A DNA stretch of 13,016 bases from Candidatus Aenigmatarchaeota archaeon (GCA_023256115.1 JAGDWU010000038.1:1-13016), one strand, 5' to 3'; shown: positions 1 through 5,831, counted from the stretch's first letter. The notes: generated from the letters alone by a model not told the origin. Numbers and translations: made by a program.

Positions 1-11
1 GGGGTGGTGCG

Positions 12-36
12 GGGAAGGTGTGGCCAAGAGGTAATA
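12..36 (+). pseudogene. possible 5' half of a tRNA-Gln (truncated)
   Basis: Bases 16-34 (GGTGTGGCCAAGAGGTAA and neighbours) read like the acceptor 5' strand plus D-arm of a bacterial tRNA-Gln, whose 5' end commonly runs GGGGTGTGGCCAAGNGGTAAGGC. The match stops at about base 34, where the expected GGC and anticodon arm are replaced by three bases and then the intact tRNA-Val. No 3' half is present, so it cannot fold as a tRNA. The stretch is much richer in G than the surrounding DNA. It could be a tRNA remnant, a recombination scar at a tRNA locus, or a chimeric assembly edge. The identification comes from remembered tRNA consensus, not an alignment. Confidence 0.3.
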
Positions 37-37
37 T

Positions 38-109
38 GGGCGTATAGCTCAGTGGTAGAGCGCCTCGATCACAACGAGGAGGCCGGAGGTTCAAATCCTC
101 CTACGCCCA
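38..109 (+). tRNA. tRNA-Val (anticodon CAC)
   Basis: A full cloverleaf is visible. The acceptor stem GGGCGTA (38-44) pairs perfectly with TACGCCC (102-108). The D-stem is GCTC/GAGC (47-50/58-61) with loop AGTGGTA. The anticodon stem CCTCG/CGAGG (63-67/75-79) encloses the 7-base loop ATCACAA, giving U33 at 69 and anticodon CAC at 70-72, which reads valine GUG. The T-stem GGAGG/CCTCC (85-89/97-101) has loop TTCAAAT. The discriminator is A109. The following bases are CAA, so the CCA tail is not genome-encoded and must be added by a nucleotidyltransferase. There is no intron. Confidence 0.95.
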
Positions 110-208
110 CAAAATAAATTTATTGATGGAAAATTAAATCAAATAGAATAGAAATAACATCAACAAGGTTTTTTTACTTAATTAAATTAAGCAAAATTTC
201 TTAAGAAA

Positions 209-358
209 TTAACTAAAATTAAAAACTGAGAAGTAGTAATTTTCTTTACTTTTTGTTTCTCCTGTTTTCAGCAAAAAGCAAATTACTTCTTTATCTTCAT
301 AAATAATTCTTCCTGGTTCTTTTCCTTCTATTATTTTCCAAAATAACCAGTTTTTCAT
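209..358 (-). pseudogene. truncated, decayed HIT-family hydrolase (N-terminal stub)
   Basis: A 49-codon minus-strand frame starts at the ATG at 358 and ends with TAA at 209-211. Its first 29 residues follow the start of HIT nucleotide-binding proteins, usually CIFCKIIxGExPxxxVYEDxxVxxFL. Here it reads WLFWKIIEGKEPGRIIYED, then KEVICFL. Both cysteines of the usual zinc-binding CxxC are tryptophan (TGG codons). After residue 29 homology is lost and the frame stops, so the HxHxH catalytic motif is missing; family members are normally about 110-140 residues. It lies downstream of the methyltransferase gene in the same direction. It is probably a dead remnant, but could be a short expressed peptide. 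No ribosome binding site is seen. Confidence 0.5.
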
Positions 359-420
359 ATTAAAAATTATAATTTAGATAATGATTTTAAATTTTCACCA
401 ACAATCTAGCTGATTTAGAA

Positions 421-978
421 TTATTTTTCATAAATATAAATTCTATTTTTAAATATATATTTAGGTTGTATATTGGGGAATCTAAAATCGAAAGTAATTA
501 TTTGGCATCCTTTTTTACTATTTTCAAATATAAAATTTTCTATCTCTCTAAGAACTCTCGGCGTAAGATATAAATATAAAAAATCAGCCTGAGATAAGTT
601 TGCTTTTCTAAAATCTTCTCTTAAGATTTCTACGTTTTTGATTTTTAAAATTTTGGCTTTTAACAAAGAAACTACATACAAAAATACATTAATCTCGTAA
701 CCTATTGACTTTGCTCCTCTTTTTGCTGCTTCAAATATTATCATACCATTACCGCTTCCTAGGTCAATAAAAATTTTATCTTTTAAATCCAATGTATCAA
801 AAAACTCTTTTACTAATTTTATATTAGATCTACCAAATGGAGTTTTTGTTTTGAAGTAATAAAAAATTTCAAAAATAAACGCAATTAAATTGAAACTAAA
901 TAATATGGTTAAAACTACACTTATTATTAGCAGCAATACCAGAAATGAAGAAATAAAGATCAAATTTAAATTTTCCAT
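421..978 (-). CDS. membrane-anchored class I SAM-dependent methyltransferase
   Basis: 185 residues. Residues 5-40 are one or two hydrophobic membrane segments. A Rossmann methyltransferase core follows: the SAM-binding glycine loop DLGSGNG (72-78), an acidic residue ending strand 2 (E95 in GYEIN) that would bind the ribose, ED at 121-122 near the adenine site, and YLYLTP (135-140) in the motif IV position. The substrate cannot be read from sequence; small proteins of this kind, often called methyltransferase-domain or DOT1-like, are common and mostly uncharacterised. The ATG at 978 is chosen because the membrane segment begins directly after it. Only 20 bases separate it from the upstream EamA gene, so the two are probably cotranscribed. 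Confidence 0.8.
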   Translation of the reverse strand: MENLNLIFISSFLVLLLIISVVLTILFSFNLIAFIFEIFYYFKTKTPFGRSNIKLVKEFFDTLDLKDKIFIDLGSGNGMIIFEAAKRGAKSIGYEINVFLYVVSLLKAKILKIKNVEILREDFRKANLSQADFLYLYLTPRVLREIENFIFENSKKGCQIITFDFRFPNIQPKYIFKNRIYIYEK

Positions 979-998
979 TATTATTTTTTTCTCTAATG

Positions 999-1418
999 CT
1001 ATTTAAAAATCATTAAAATTGCACCAACAGTAATTAAAATAGCACCAAGAATTGAATTAATCGATAATTTTTCTGACAAAAATAAAACTGAAAATATTAA
1101 AACGAAAACTACACTCAATCTATCTAATGCTGCAACTCCTGAAGCTGGACCTAATTTTAAAGCTAAAAAATAAAAAAGCCAAGAAAGTGCTCCGGAAATT
1201 CCTGCTAATATTATGAAAAAGAAAGCTTTGGCATCTATTGTTTTAAAAAGAGAGAATTTATTTAAAAATAAAGAAACCAATATTAAAAATATAGCCATAA
1301 TAACAGCCCTAACAGTTGTTGCCAATGTTGAATCTATATTACTTACCCCAATTTTACCAAAAATAGCAACTAAGGCAGCACTAATTGCTGAAAGTAGGGC
1401 AAAAATTATCCATTTCAT
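999..1418 (-). CDS. EamA-domain half-size drug/metabolite transporter protein
   Basis: 139 residues, nearly all membrane: about five hydrophobic helices (roughly 1-22, 33-52, 66-88, 90-113 and 118-138). The pattern is that of a single EamA (DMT superfamily) repeat, with a WLFYFLALKLGPASGVAALD stretch (79-98) before the fourth helix and LSEKL (113-117) before the last. Classical EamA exporters carry two such repeats in about 300 residues, so this one would have to dimerise, as small-multidrug-resistance-like members do. The substrate is unknown. The gene sits 8 bases after the stop of the membrane gene upstream (1427) and 20 bases before the methyltransferase gene, consistent with an operon. 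Confidence 0.85.
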   Translation of the reverse strand: MKWIIFALLSAISAALVAIFGKIGVSNIDSTLATTVRAVIMAIFLILVSLFLNKFSLFKTIDAKAFFFIILAGISGALSWLFYFLALKLGPASGVAALDRLSVVFVLIFSVLFLSEKLSINSILGAILITVGAILMIFK

Positions 1419-1426
1419 TTTTATAA

Positions 1427-2074
1427 TTAACTTGTCTGTATACTTAAATTATTTTTGTTTTCTTCTTGTTCCAATAATTTTCTATAAACAAAAACTATTG
1501 CAAGAGAGGTTAAAGGTAATGTTACAAACAAACCAACTACTAAAAATAATACACCTAATAAATTTATTAATCCTAAAATAATGTAAAAAATAAAAAGCTT
1601 GAATCTAACTCCTTTTGTTATTTCGTAGCTTTGCTTTAAAGAGTTTATAGAAGAAATCTTTTTGTCAACTATCAAATATGGAAAGAAAGAGAGTGCTATA
1701 CCTAAAATTATTCCTGGTATTATCAAAAGCAACAGCCCTAAAAATACTATAATTTGAGATAAAATAGAGGCAGCTACAAATCTAAAAAATAATGGGTACT
1801 GTAAGAACAAATCTTTTAATTCTGGCTTTTCATTATCATATATTTTTAAAAATATCTTGATAAATCCCATTTCTAACAAAAAAGAGGTTGCTATAAAAAT
1901 AACCTGCAGTAAATAACCAATCAAAATATTTTTCTCTTCAGTCAATGCTACTATCAAAGAAGATATTAATATAAAAATGAATAAGAATAAAAAAATTGTA
2001 AATAAAAAATAAAAATTATTTTTGGTTGCATCCCAACCATATAACAAAGCTTCTTTTATTGAAAAATTTTTCAT
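1427..2074 (-). CDS. polytopic membrane protein of unknown function (YciC/DUF975-like)
   Basis: 215 residues. It opens with a soluble amphipathic stretch (FSIKEALLYGWDATKNN), then shows about six hydrophobic segments (roughly 20-43, 50-72, 95-120, 122-137, 158-178 and 180-196) and a charged, asparagine-rich tail. The layout LLLLIIPGIILGIALSF (115-131) followed by FPYLIVDKK and then a cytoplasmic-looking SLKQSYEITKG is typical of the loosely related YciC / DUF975 / glycerophosphodiester phosphodiesterase membrane-domain proteins. Function in these families is mostly unknown. It is the first gene of the leftmost minus-strand unit, just downstream of an extended -10 promoter. The family assignment is by pattern only. 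Confidence 0.65.
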   Translation of the reverse strand: MKNFSIKEALLYGWDATKNNFYFLFTIFLFLFIFILISSLIVALTEEKNILIGYLLQVIFIATSFLLEMGFIKIFLKIYDNEKPELKDLFLQYPLFFRFVAASILSQIIVFLGLLLLIIPGIILGIALSFFPYLIVDKKISSINSLKQSYEITKGVRFKLFIFYIILGLINLLGVLFLVVGLFVTLPLTSLAIVFVYRKLLEQEENKNNLSIQTS

Positions 2075-2129
2075 TTTTTAAAAATTAAATAAAGTTAAAC
2101 CAATCTTTATGCTAAGTTCATCTAGAAAT

Positions 2130-2138
2130 ATTATAACA
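2130..2138 (-). promoter_or_regulatory. extended -10 promoter for the 2074-421 operon
   Basis: Read on the minus strand, 2138-2130 is TGTTATAAT: a perfect TATAAT hexamer with the TGn extension. No good -35 hexamer lies 16-18 bases upstream. It lies just beyond the terminator of the upstream gene and would start transcription near 2124, about 50 bases before the ATG at 2074. AT-rich DNA gives chance TATAAT matches; the TG extension and location raise confidence. Confidence 0.5.
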
Positions 2139-2156
2139 CAAAAAATTTAATTTAAA

Positions 2157-2190
2157 TTTAAGAGGAGCCCAGAAAGAGGCCCCTCTTAAA
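2157..2190 (-). terminator. Rho-independent terminator of the secreted-protein gene
   Basis: A 13-bp inverted repeat has arms at 2157-2169 and 2178-2190 (TTTAAGAGG... / ...CCTCTTAAA) and an 8-base loop. The single imperfect position is A/C on the plus strand but a G-U wobble in the minus-strand RNA, so the structure fits minus-strand transcription. A run of T residues follows within about 15 bases on that strand. It begins 30 bases after the stop codon at 2220. Confidence 0.8.
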
Positions 2191-2219
2191 TATAACAAAC
2201 AAGTTCTTTAAACCAGGAA

Positions 2220-2702
2220 TTATTGATTTACTGTAGAAGTTGTTGAGGTAGCAACAGATGATGTGGCAGCAGAAGCTTTACATTTTGCTTTAGCATTTTT
2301 CACAGCTTCATTGAACCATTTCTGAATTTCCTTTAGCTGATTTCTATAAGCTTTTTTGGCTTCTGTTTTAGCAGCAGTGCTGGTAGCGGTTTTAAGTGCA
2401 TTTTTGTACTCTTGCAAAGCATTCTTCTTCTTATCCCTCATTTCTTTTGTTAATTGCTTCATTTCCTCATTTAAGCATTTTTTATATTCAGACATTCTTT
2501 CTTTTTTATAAACTTTTTTAAGTTCTTTTGCTTCTTTCTTCAATTCTTTACCTTTAACTTCTTTTGTTTTAGTAGCTGTAGAAGTTGCAACATTCTCATA
2601 AGTAGATGTAGAACTTGTTTGTGCAAATGTTAAGGTGTTAAATGATATAAACGCCACGAGTAATAAAAGGGTTGTATAGGTGGCTAACTTTGTTTTTTGC
2701 AT
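2220..2702 (-). CDS. secreted Lys/Ala-rich helical protein
   Basis: 160 residues. A signal peptide is clear: a short basic start, a hydrophobic core (about 9-22, TTLLLLVAFISF) and a likely cleavage after TFA-Q near residue 27. The mature protein begins with a Ser/Thr-rich linker, then a highly charged region (45-140) of Lys, Glu and Ala with heptad-like spacing that should form long helices or a coiled coil, then a Ser/Thr/Ala-rich tail. Two cysteines lie at about 76 and 142. There is no recognised domain. It has its own promoter and terminator, so it is a monocistronic exported protein. A cell-surface or periplasmic scaffold role is plausible, but unsupported beyond composition. Confidence 0.75.
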   Translation of the reverse strand: MQKTKLATYTTLLLLVAFISFNTLTFAQTSSTSTYENVATSTATKTKEVKGKELKKEAKELKKVYKKERMSEYKKCLNEEMKQLTKEMRDKKKNALQEYKNALKTATSTAAKTEAKKAYRNQLKEIQKWFNEAVKNAKAKCKASAATSSVATSTTSTVNQ

Positions 2703-2726
2703 TTTTTAATTTTAACTTAATACGAC

Positions 2727-2755
2727 TTTATATTTAGATAAACTATAATAGTGAA
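2727..2755 (-). promoter_or_regulatory. sigma70-type promoter of the secreted-protein gene
   Basis: On the minus strand, TTCACT (2755-2750) lies 17 bases from TATAAA (2732-2727). This predicts a start near 2720, a leader of about 18 bases before the ATG at 2702. The -35 matches 4 of 6 and the -10 matches 5 of 6. Confidence 0.5.
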
Positions 2756-2764
2756 ATAAGTAAA

Positions 2765-3118
2765 TTAAACATAGATAGGTGGTGCCTTATTTTCATAACT
2801 TTTATCAAAATTAAACTCTAATTTTTCTTCTTTTTCAATTATATCTAAAAAATTTAATTTTGAGGTTAATTTAAATAACAAAAACAAAACTAGATTAATC
2901 CAAAGTATTTCAAATATCACATTAACACTAATTAATCCAAATATACTATAAATGTCCAAATACTTAAAATCTGTAGTTAGAATAGAGGAAAGTTTTATAT
3001 AATAATATAAAAAAAGGACATAGTTATAATTTAAATATATAGTAGTAGTAATTAACAATCCAGAAAATAAAACTATTAATACAAGATTTAAAATTTTCTC
3101 GCACCTCACTGCTTTCAT
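2765..3118 (-). CDS. small membrane protein of unknown function
   Basis: 117 residues, not recognised. There are two main hydrophobic segments (about 10-40 and 58-84), the first rich in Tyr/Leu, followed by an acidic and lysine-rich C-terminal tail ending PPIYV. It has no conserved motif, although both ends agree with a real gene: a strong promoter lies directly upstream and the frame is uninterrupted. The ATG at 3118 lies only a few bases after the predicted transcription start, so translation would be nearly leaderless. An internal GTG at codon 4 is the only other nearby start. It is transcribed divergently from the deacetylase gene. The coding call rests on the promoter and the membrane-like composition. 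Confidence 0.6.
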   Translation of the reverse strand: MKAVRCEKILNLVLIVLFSGLLITTTIYLNYNYVLFLYYYIKLSSILTTDFKYLDIYSIFGLISVNVIFEILWINLVLFLLFKLTSKLNFLDIIEKEEKLEFNFDKSYENKAPPIYV

Positions 3119-3127
3119 TTCAGTTTA

Positions 3128-3157
3128 ATTGTAGCATAAATCTTATCTTAAAGTCAA
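3128..3157 (-). promoter_or_regulatory. strong sigma70-type promoter, near-leaderless
   Basis: On the minus strand TTGACT (3157-3152, 5 of 6) is followed after 18 bases by TACAAT (3133-3128, 5 of 6), preceded by TGC as an extended -10. It is the best promoter match in the window. The expected start is about 3121, only some 2-6 bases before the ATG at 3118. Confidence 0.7.
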
Positions 3158-3286
3158 ATTTTTAAAGTTTAATTTTAAATTAAAAACAGTTTAAATATTT
3201 TTATCTTAAGCTTATAATCTTCATTGTTTTTAAAAATTATAATATTATCAAAATATTATCAAAAAATTGCTTAAAATATACTTAAA

Positions 3287-3979
3287 ATGTATAGAATGTC
3301 CGGTAATTTTTTAAAAATTTTAATATTTCTTTTATTAGTATATGCTTTTAGTTTGAGCAAAATAGCAACTGCTGCTTTAAAATGTGAAGAAATTAAAAAA
3401 ATTCCTACAACCTCTAAAGTAATAGCTTTAACTTTCGACGATGGCCCTGATCCTGATATTACTCCTAGAATCTTAGAAATTTTATATAAAAATAATATAA
3501 AAGCAACCTTTTTTGTGGTAGGCGAAAAAGCTTTACTGCATTCAAGTATTTTAAAAGATATTTATGCTCAAGGACATACTATAGGAAATCATAGTTTCTC
3601 GCATATTGCTTTGGATGATAAGGATAAATCAACTATAAAAAAGGAAATCTTACTAACCAATTTGATTATAAAAATACTTACGAATTCAGAACCAAATATT
3701 TTTAGAGCTCCATATTATAGATGCTCAAAAACTTTGAATAATGTTTTAAAAGAAATGAAAATAAAGCATATTGGATATACTTATGCTGATTTTAATAAAA
3801 AAACTAAATCAAGCGATTTTATTAAATTTATAATAAATAATTTAACTCCGGGGATGATTATCTTAATTCATGAACACAAAAATATATCCTTTGGCTATGA
3901 TAAAAGACCTACAGTTTTCATCTTGGAAGAGTTAATCCAGGAAATAAAACAAAGAGGGTATGAATTTGTTAGTTTTTAA
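3287..3979 (+). CDS. polysaccharide deacetylase (NodB / CE4 family)
   Basis: 230 residues. The first ~30 are a signal peptide or membrane anchor (hydrophobic 8-24). The CE4 fold follows: motif 1 TFDDGP (49-54) with the catalytic Asp and metal-binding Asp at 51-52; motif 2 HSFSH (102-106) supplying two metal-binding His; motif 3 RAPYY (140-144); motif 5 LIHEH (193-197) with the catalytic-base His 195. The usual motif 4 tryptophan (DW) appears as DF at 168-169. Family members remove N-acetyl groups from peptidoglycan, chitin or other polysaccharide. The anchor suggests action on the cell's own wall or surface glycan. The ATG at 3287 is used, but codon 4 (3296) is also an ATG. SfsA follows 29 bases later on the same strand. 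Confidence 0.93.
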   Translation: MYRMSGNFLKILIFLLLVYAFSLSKIATAALKCEEIKKIPTTSKVIALTFDDGPDPDITPRILEILYKNNIKATFFVVGEKALLHSSILKDIYAQGHTIGNHSFSHIALDDKDKSTIKKEILLTNLIIKILTNSEPNIFRAPYYRCSKTLNNVLKEMKIKHIGYTYADFNKKTKSSDFIKFIINNLTPGMIILIHEHKNISFGYDKRPTVFILEELIQEIKQRGYEFVSF

Positions 3980-4008
3980 TCAACATATATTCTTTTATTC
4001 TTTAAAAG

Positions 4009-4983
4009 ATGTTTAAGCCAATAATTAAAATAGAAAATTTTGAAATAGGAGAAATTATGCAAAGAATTAATAAATTCGTAGTTAAAGTAAGGATAAGGAA
4101 TAAAATCACCTTTGCTCATTTAAATAACACTGGAAGATTAGAAGAGTTTGTTAGAAAAGGAAGAATTGGAATATTTTTGCCAATCAAAGGAAGAAAAACA
4201 AAATTTAGGCTTTCAATGATAAAAGAAAATAGCTATGCTTCGATTATTGATACTTCTCTTCAAATGAAATCCTTTGAAATTGCTTTAGAAAAAGGTTATT
4301 TAAGTTGGTTTAGAGGTGTAAAAATTCTAAAAAGAAATTTTAAAATTATAGACACGAATGGCACGCGAATAGAAAACACACGAATGGGACGCGAATACAT
4401 ACACGAATTAAACACGAATACATACATGAATGAATCACAAATAGATAAAACACGAATGGAACACGAATATAAAATCACGAATGATACACGAATAGATTAT
4501 ACAAATGAAACACGAATAAATAAATTCGTGGGTAATTCGTATGAATCATTAATTGATTACCTTATTGAATACAAAAACAAGTTTTATCTTGTTGAAATTA
4601 AAAGTGCAGTAATGAAAAAGAAAAATTTAGCAATGTATCCTGATTGTCCTTCAATTAGAGGCCAAAAACATATTAAAGCTCTTATAAACATGAATGGAAA
4701 CCAATTAAAAAATATTCAAGAATGGCAACGAATAGGAAACATGAATGGCAACGAATTTAATAAACGAATAACAACTAATAAAATATATTCTATGATTGTT
4801 TTTATTGCCGGGATGAAAAATATAAATGCTTTTACCCCAAATAAAGACGCTGATCCTAAAATTTATGAACTTTTAAAAGAAGCAAAAAGAAAAGGAGTAA
4901 AAATTAAAGCAATACAAATTTATTTCGATTTAAGAAGAAAAGAGGTTATTCTCAAAAATGATAATTTAAAAGTTATTCTTTAG
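4009..4983 (+). CDS. sfsA: SfsA-family DNA/RNA nuclease with two repeat-derived insertions
   Basis: 324 residues against about 230 for typical SfsA. The N-terminal OB-like part contains AHLNNTGRLEEF (36-47). The nuclease core has the PD-(D/E)xK-like residues D183 (LIDYL) and E196/K198 (LVEIKSA), then MYPDCPSIRGQKH (209-221) and FTPNKDADPKIYELLKEA (275-292). E. coli SfsA was first described as a sugar fermentation stimulation protein; nuclease activity is reported for the family. The excess length lies in two blocks without family counterpart: about 114-175, rich in TN/TRM/HE, and about 227-258. Both are built from CACGAAT-type DNA repeats. All family motifs survive, so the protein may still work. 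The 3' end overlaps the convergent ferritin-like gene by 11 bases. Confidence 0.88.
   Translation: MFKPIIKIENFEIGEIMQRINKFVVKVRIRNKITFAHLNNTGRLEEFVRKGRIGIFLPIKGRKTKFRLSMIKENSYASIIDTSLQMKSFEIALEKGYLSWFRGVKILKRNFKIIDTNGTRIENTRMGREYIHELNTNTYMNESQIDKTRMEHEYKITNDTRIDYTNETRINKFVGNSYESLIDYLIEYKNKFYLVEIKSAVMKKKNLAMYPDCPSIRGQKHIKALINMNGNQLKNIQEWQRIGNMNGNEFNKRITTNKIYSMIVFIAGMKNINAFTPNKDADPKIYELLKEAKRKGVKIKAIQIYFDLRRKEVILKNDNLKVIL
4353..4540 (+). repeat. CACGAAT repeat array inside sfsA
   Basis: Nine exact CACGAAT copies start at 4353, 4379, 4402, 4413, 4451, 4462, 4476, 4487 and 4511. Variants with an inserted CG (ACGCGAAT) lie at 4363-4370 and 4389-4396. Three adjacent pairs are spaced exactly 11 bases apart. 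Inverted copies close the array: ATTCGTG at 4524-4530, forming a 7-bp perfect hairpin with the copy at 4511 across a 6-base loop, and ATTCGT at 4535-4540. Copies occur in all three codon phases (TN, TRM/TRI and HE), so the repeat is a DNA unit and not a protein repeat. No copy creates a stop codon. Confidence 0.85.
4687..4782 (+). repeat. second sfsA insertion with a 14-bp direct repeat
   Basis: GAATGGCAACGAAT occurs exactly at 4720-4733 and 4743-4756. AAACATGAATGG occurs near 4687 and near 4737. A further ACGAAT-like unit (AACGAAT) follows near 4763. The block encodes residues ~227-258 of SfsA, which have no counterpart between the QKH helix and the following hydrophobic strand in the family. 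Confidence 0.7.
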
Positions 4984-5290
4984 ATTTTTCCCATTTTTCA
5001 GCATTCTCGATAATATCTCCTTCTTTAAATAAAATAGCTTTTAAAACCTCTCTCCATTTAGGTAATTTTCTTGTAAGCCATTCTAAATCAATGGCAAAAT
5101 GTTCAAATTCTTCCTCTTGAGCATGTTCCATAATAGCTTTTACTTCTGGATCTTTCGTTGCTGCTATTCTTTGTTGGTACCAATTAATTGCCTCTGCTTC
5201 CTCAACTAAAGAGGCAATAATTCTTGCAAAATCTCTTAATTCAGAAGATAATTCTTCAGGTGGTTCGTGGTATTGATCAAAACCTGCCAT
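4973..5290 (-). CDS. encapsulated-ferritin-like (EncFtn family) protein
   Basis: 105 residues that follow the Rhodospirillum rubrum encapsulated ferritin closely: HEPPEEL (8-14), LVEEAEAINWYQQR (28-41), DPEVKAIMEHAQEEEFEH (47-64), LEWLTRKLPKWREVLKAILF (69-88). By that alignment the metal-site residues E31, E61 and H64 and the tyrosine Y38 are kept. Family members are two-helix proteins that form a decamer with iron-oxidising sites at subunit interfaces; they are normally loaded into an encapsulin shell. No encapsulin gene is in this window, and the tail (NAEKWEKSKE) has no clear LTVGSLK-type shell-targeting peptide. It may be free, or the shell may be elsewhere. A promoter lies 40 bases upstream. 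Confidence 0.88.
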   Translation of the reverse strand: MAGFDQYHEPPEELSSELRDFARIIASLVEEAEAINWYQQRIAATKDPEVKAIMEHAQEEEFEHFAIDLEWLTRKLPKWREVLKAILFKEGDIIENAEKWEKSKE

Positions 5291-5329
5291 TTTTATTAAT
5301 TAAACTAAATTCCGACCATTAATTATTAT

Positions 5330-5338
5330 ATTATATCA
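5330..5338 (-). promoter_or_regulatory. extended -10 promoter for the ferritin-like gene
   Basis: The minus strand reads TGATATAAT at 5338-5330, a perfect extended -10 abutting the end of the upstream membrane gene. The predicted start is near 5323, giving a leader of about 33 bases. The -35 is poor (TTAGAA at 17 bases). The same 9-mer occurs at 9270 in front of the toxin-antitoxin region. Confidence 0.5.
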
Positions 5339-5831
5339 TTAACATTTACATTTTCTAACCCTTGCTAAAGAAAAATTAAAAGAAATTAAGAGTAGAATAA
5401 TAGCTATAATTAAAATTTCGCTTCTATATTTTATAAAAAGGAGCATTGTACTTATACTTAAACCTAAAAGAGCAAAAATTGGAGCTAAGCAAGAAAGACA
5501 AAAAGCTGAAGATAAAATTCCAGCAAAAATTCCTAAAATTCCTGTTCCTGATTTTAAAGAAATCCCTGGCAAAATTGGCAGTTTAAGCTCTTTCTTTTCA
5601 TAAATTAAAACAACTAAATTTAAAGAAATCAAAAATGAAAGAAGAGCAAAAATTAAATAATCTTTTTGGCTAAGATAAAGTTTTGAAATGGTGAAAAATT
5701 TAATTTTATCAAAACCAATCGGCGGCGTTAAATAAGTTAATAAAAAAAGTAAAAATAAAAAAAAGGATGAAAAATATCACAAACAAGCTTAAATAAAATT
5801 TATTTTTCAAAATTTGAATTATTGTTTTCAT
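5339..5831 (-). pseudogene. CxxC membrane protein, frameshifted in a poly-T tract
   Basis: A reading frame starts at the ATG at 5831 (MKTIIQILKNKFYLSLF..., a membrane anchor) and stops at 5709. A second frame, open from 5776 to 5339, continues as LTPPIGFDKIKFFTISK with three more membrane helices. Removing one base from the T8 run (plus-strand 5757-5764) or T7 run (5742-5748) joins them into a ~163-residue four-helix protein. The third helix carries FCLSCLAP, a CxxC within a Gly/Ser-rich segment, and the tail ends KCKC; paired cysteines suggest metal or thiol chemistry, as in small Mer-type transporters, but no family was recognised. The shift may be a real mutation, a slippery site or a sequencing error. 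If taken alone, the 3' frame would need a TTG start at 5632. Confidence 0.6.

Noticed and set aside
68..74. tRNA-His reading of the anticodon loop
   Set aside because: His needs GTG at positions 34-36; the loop ATCACAA with U33 gives CAC, which is Val.
333..349. Alternative genetic code explaining Trp at the HIT cysteine positions
   Set aside because: Both codons are TGG, not TGA, and TGA, TAG and TAA all act as plausible stops in this window.
1213..1581. 122-codon plus-strand frame opposite the EamA and membrane genes
   Set aside because: It spans the junction of two convincing minus-strand membrane genes and reads as their antisense.
3190..3243. Promoter for the deacetylase gene (TATAAT at 3213 or 3238)
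   Set aside because: Both TATAAT matches lie in almost pure A/T DNA with poor -35 hexamers and no TG extension; neither could be preferred.
4296..4478. Minus-strand frame of 60 codons opposite sfsA
   Set aside because: It is opposite the repeat array, which has no stops on either strand; the translated composition is just the reverse complement of the repeat.
4348..4533. Intein or self-splicing intron in sfsA
   Set aside because: The insert is ~60 codons, lacks intein motifs and a terminal Cys/Ser...HN boundary, and shows no intron core folds.
4353..4540. Regularly recurring CACGAAT units as a CRISPR array
   Set aside because: Units are only 7 bases, spacing is irregular (11-38 bases), and the block lies in frame inside a conserved nuclease gene with no cas genes nearby.
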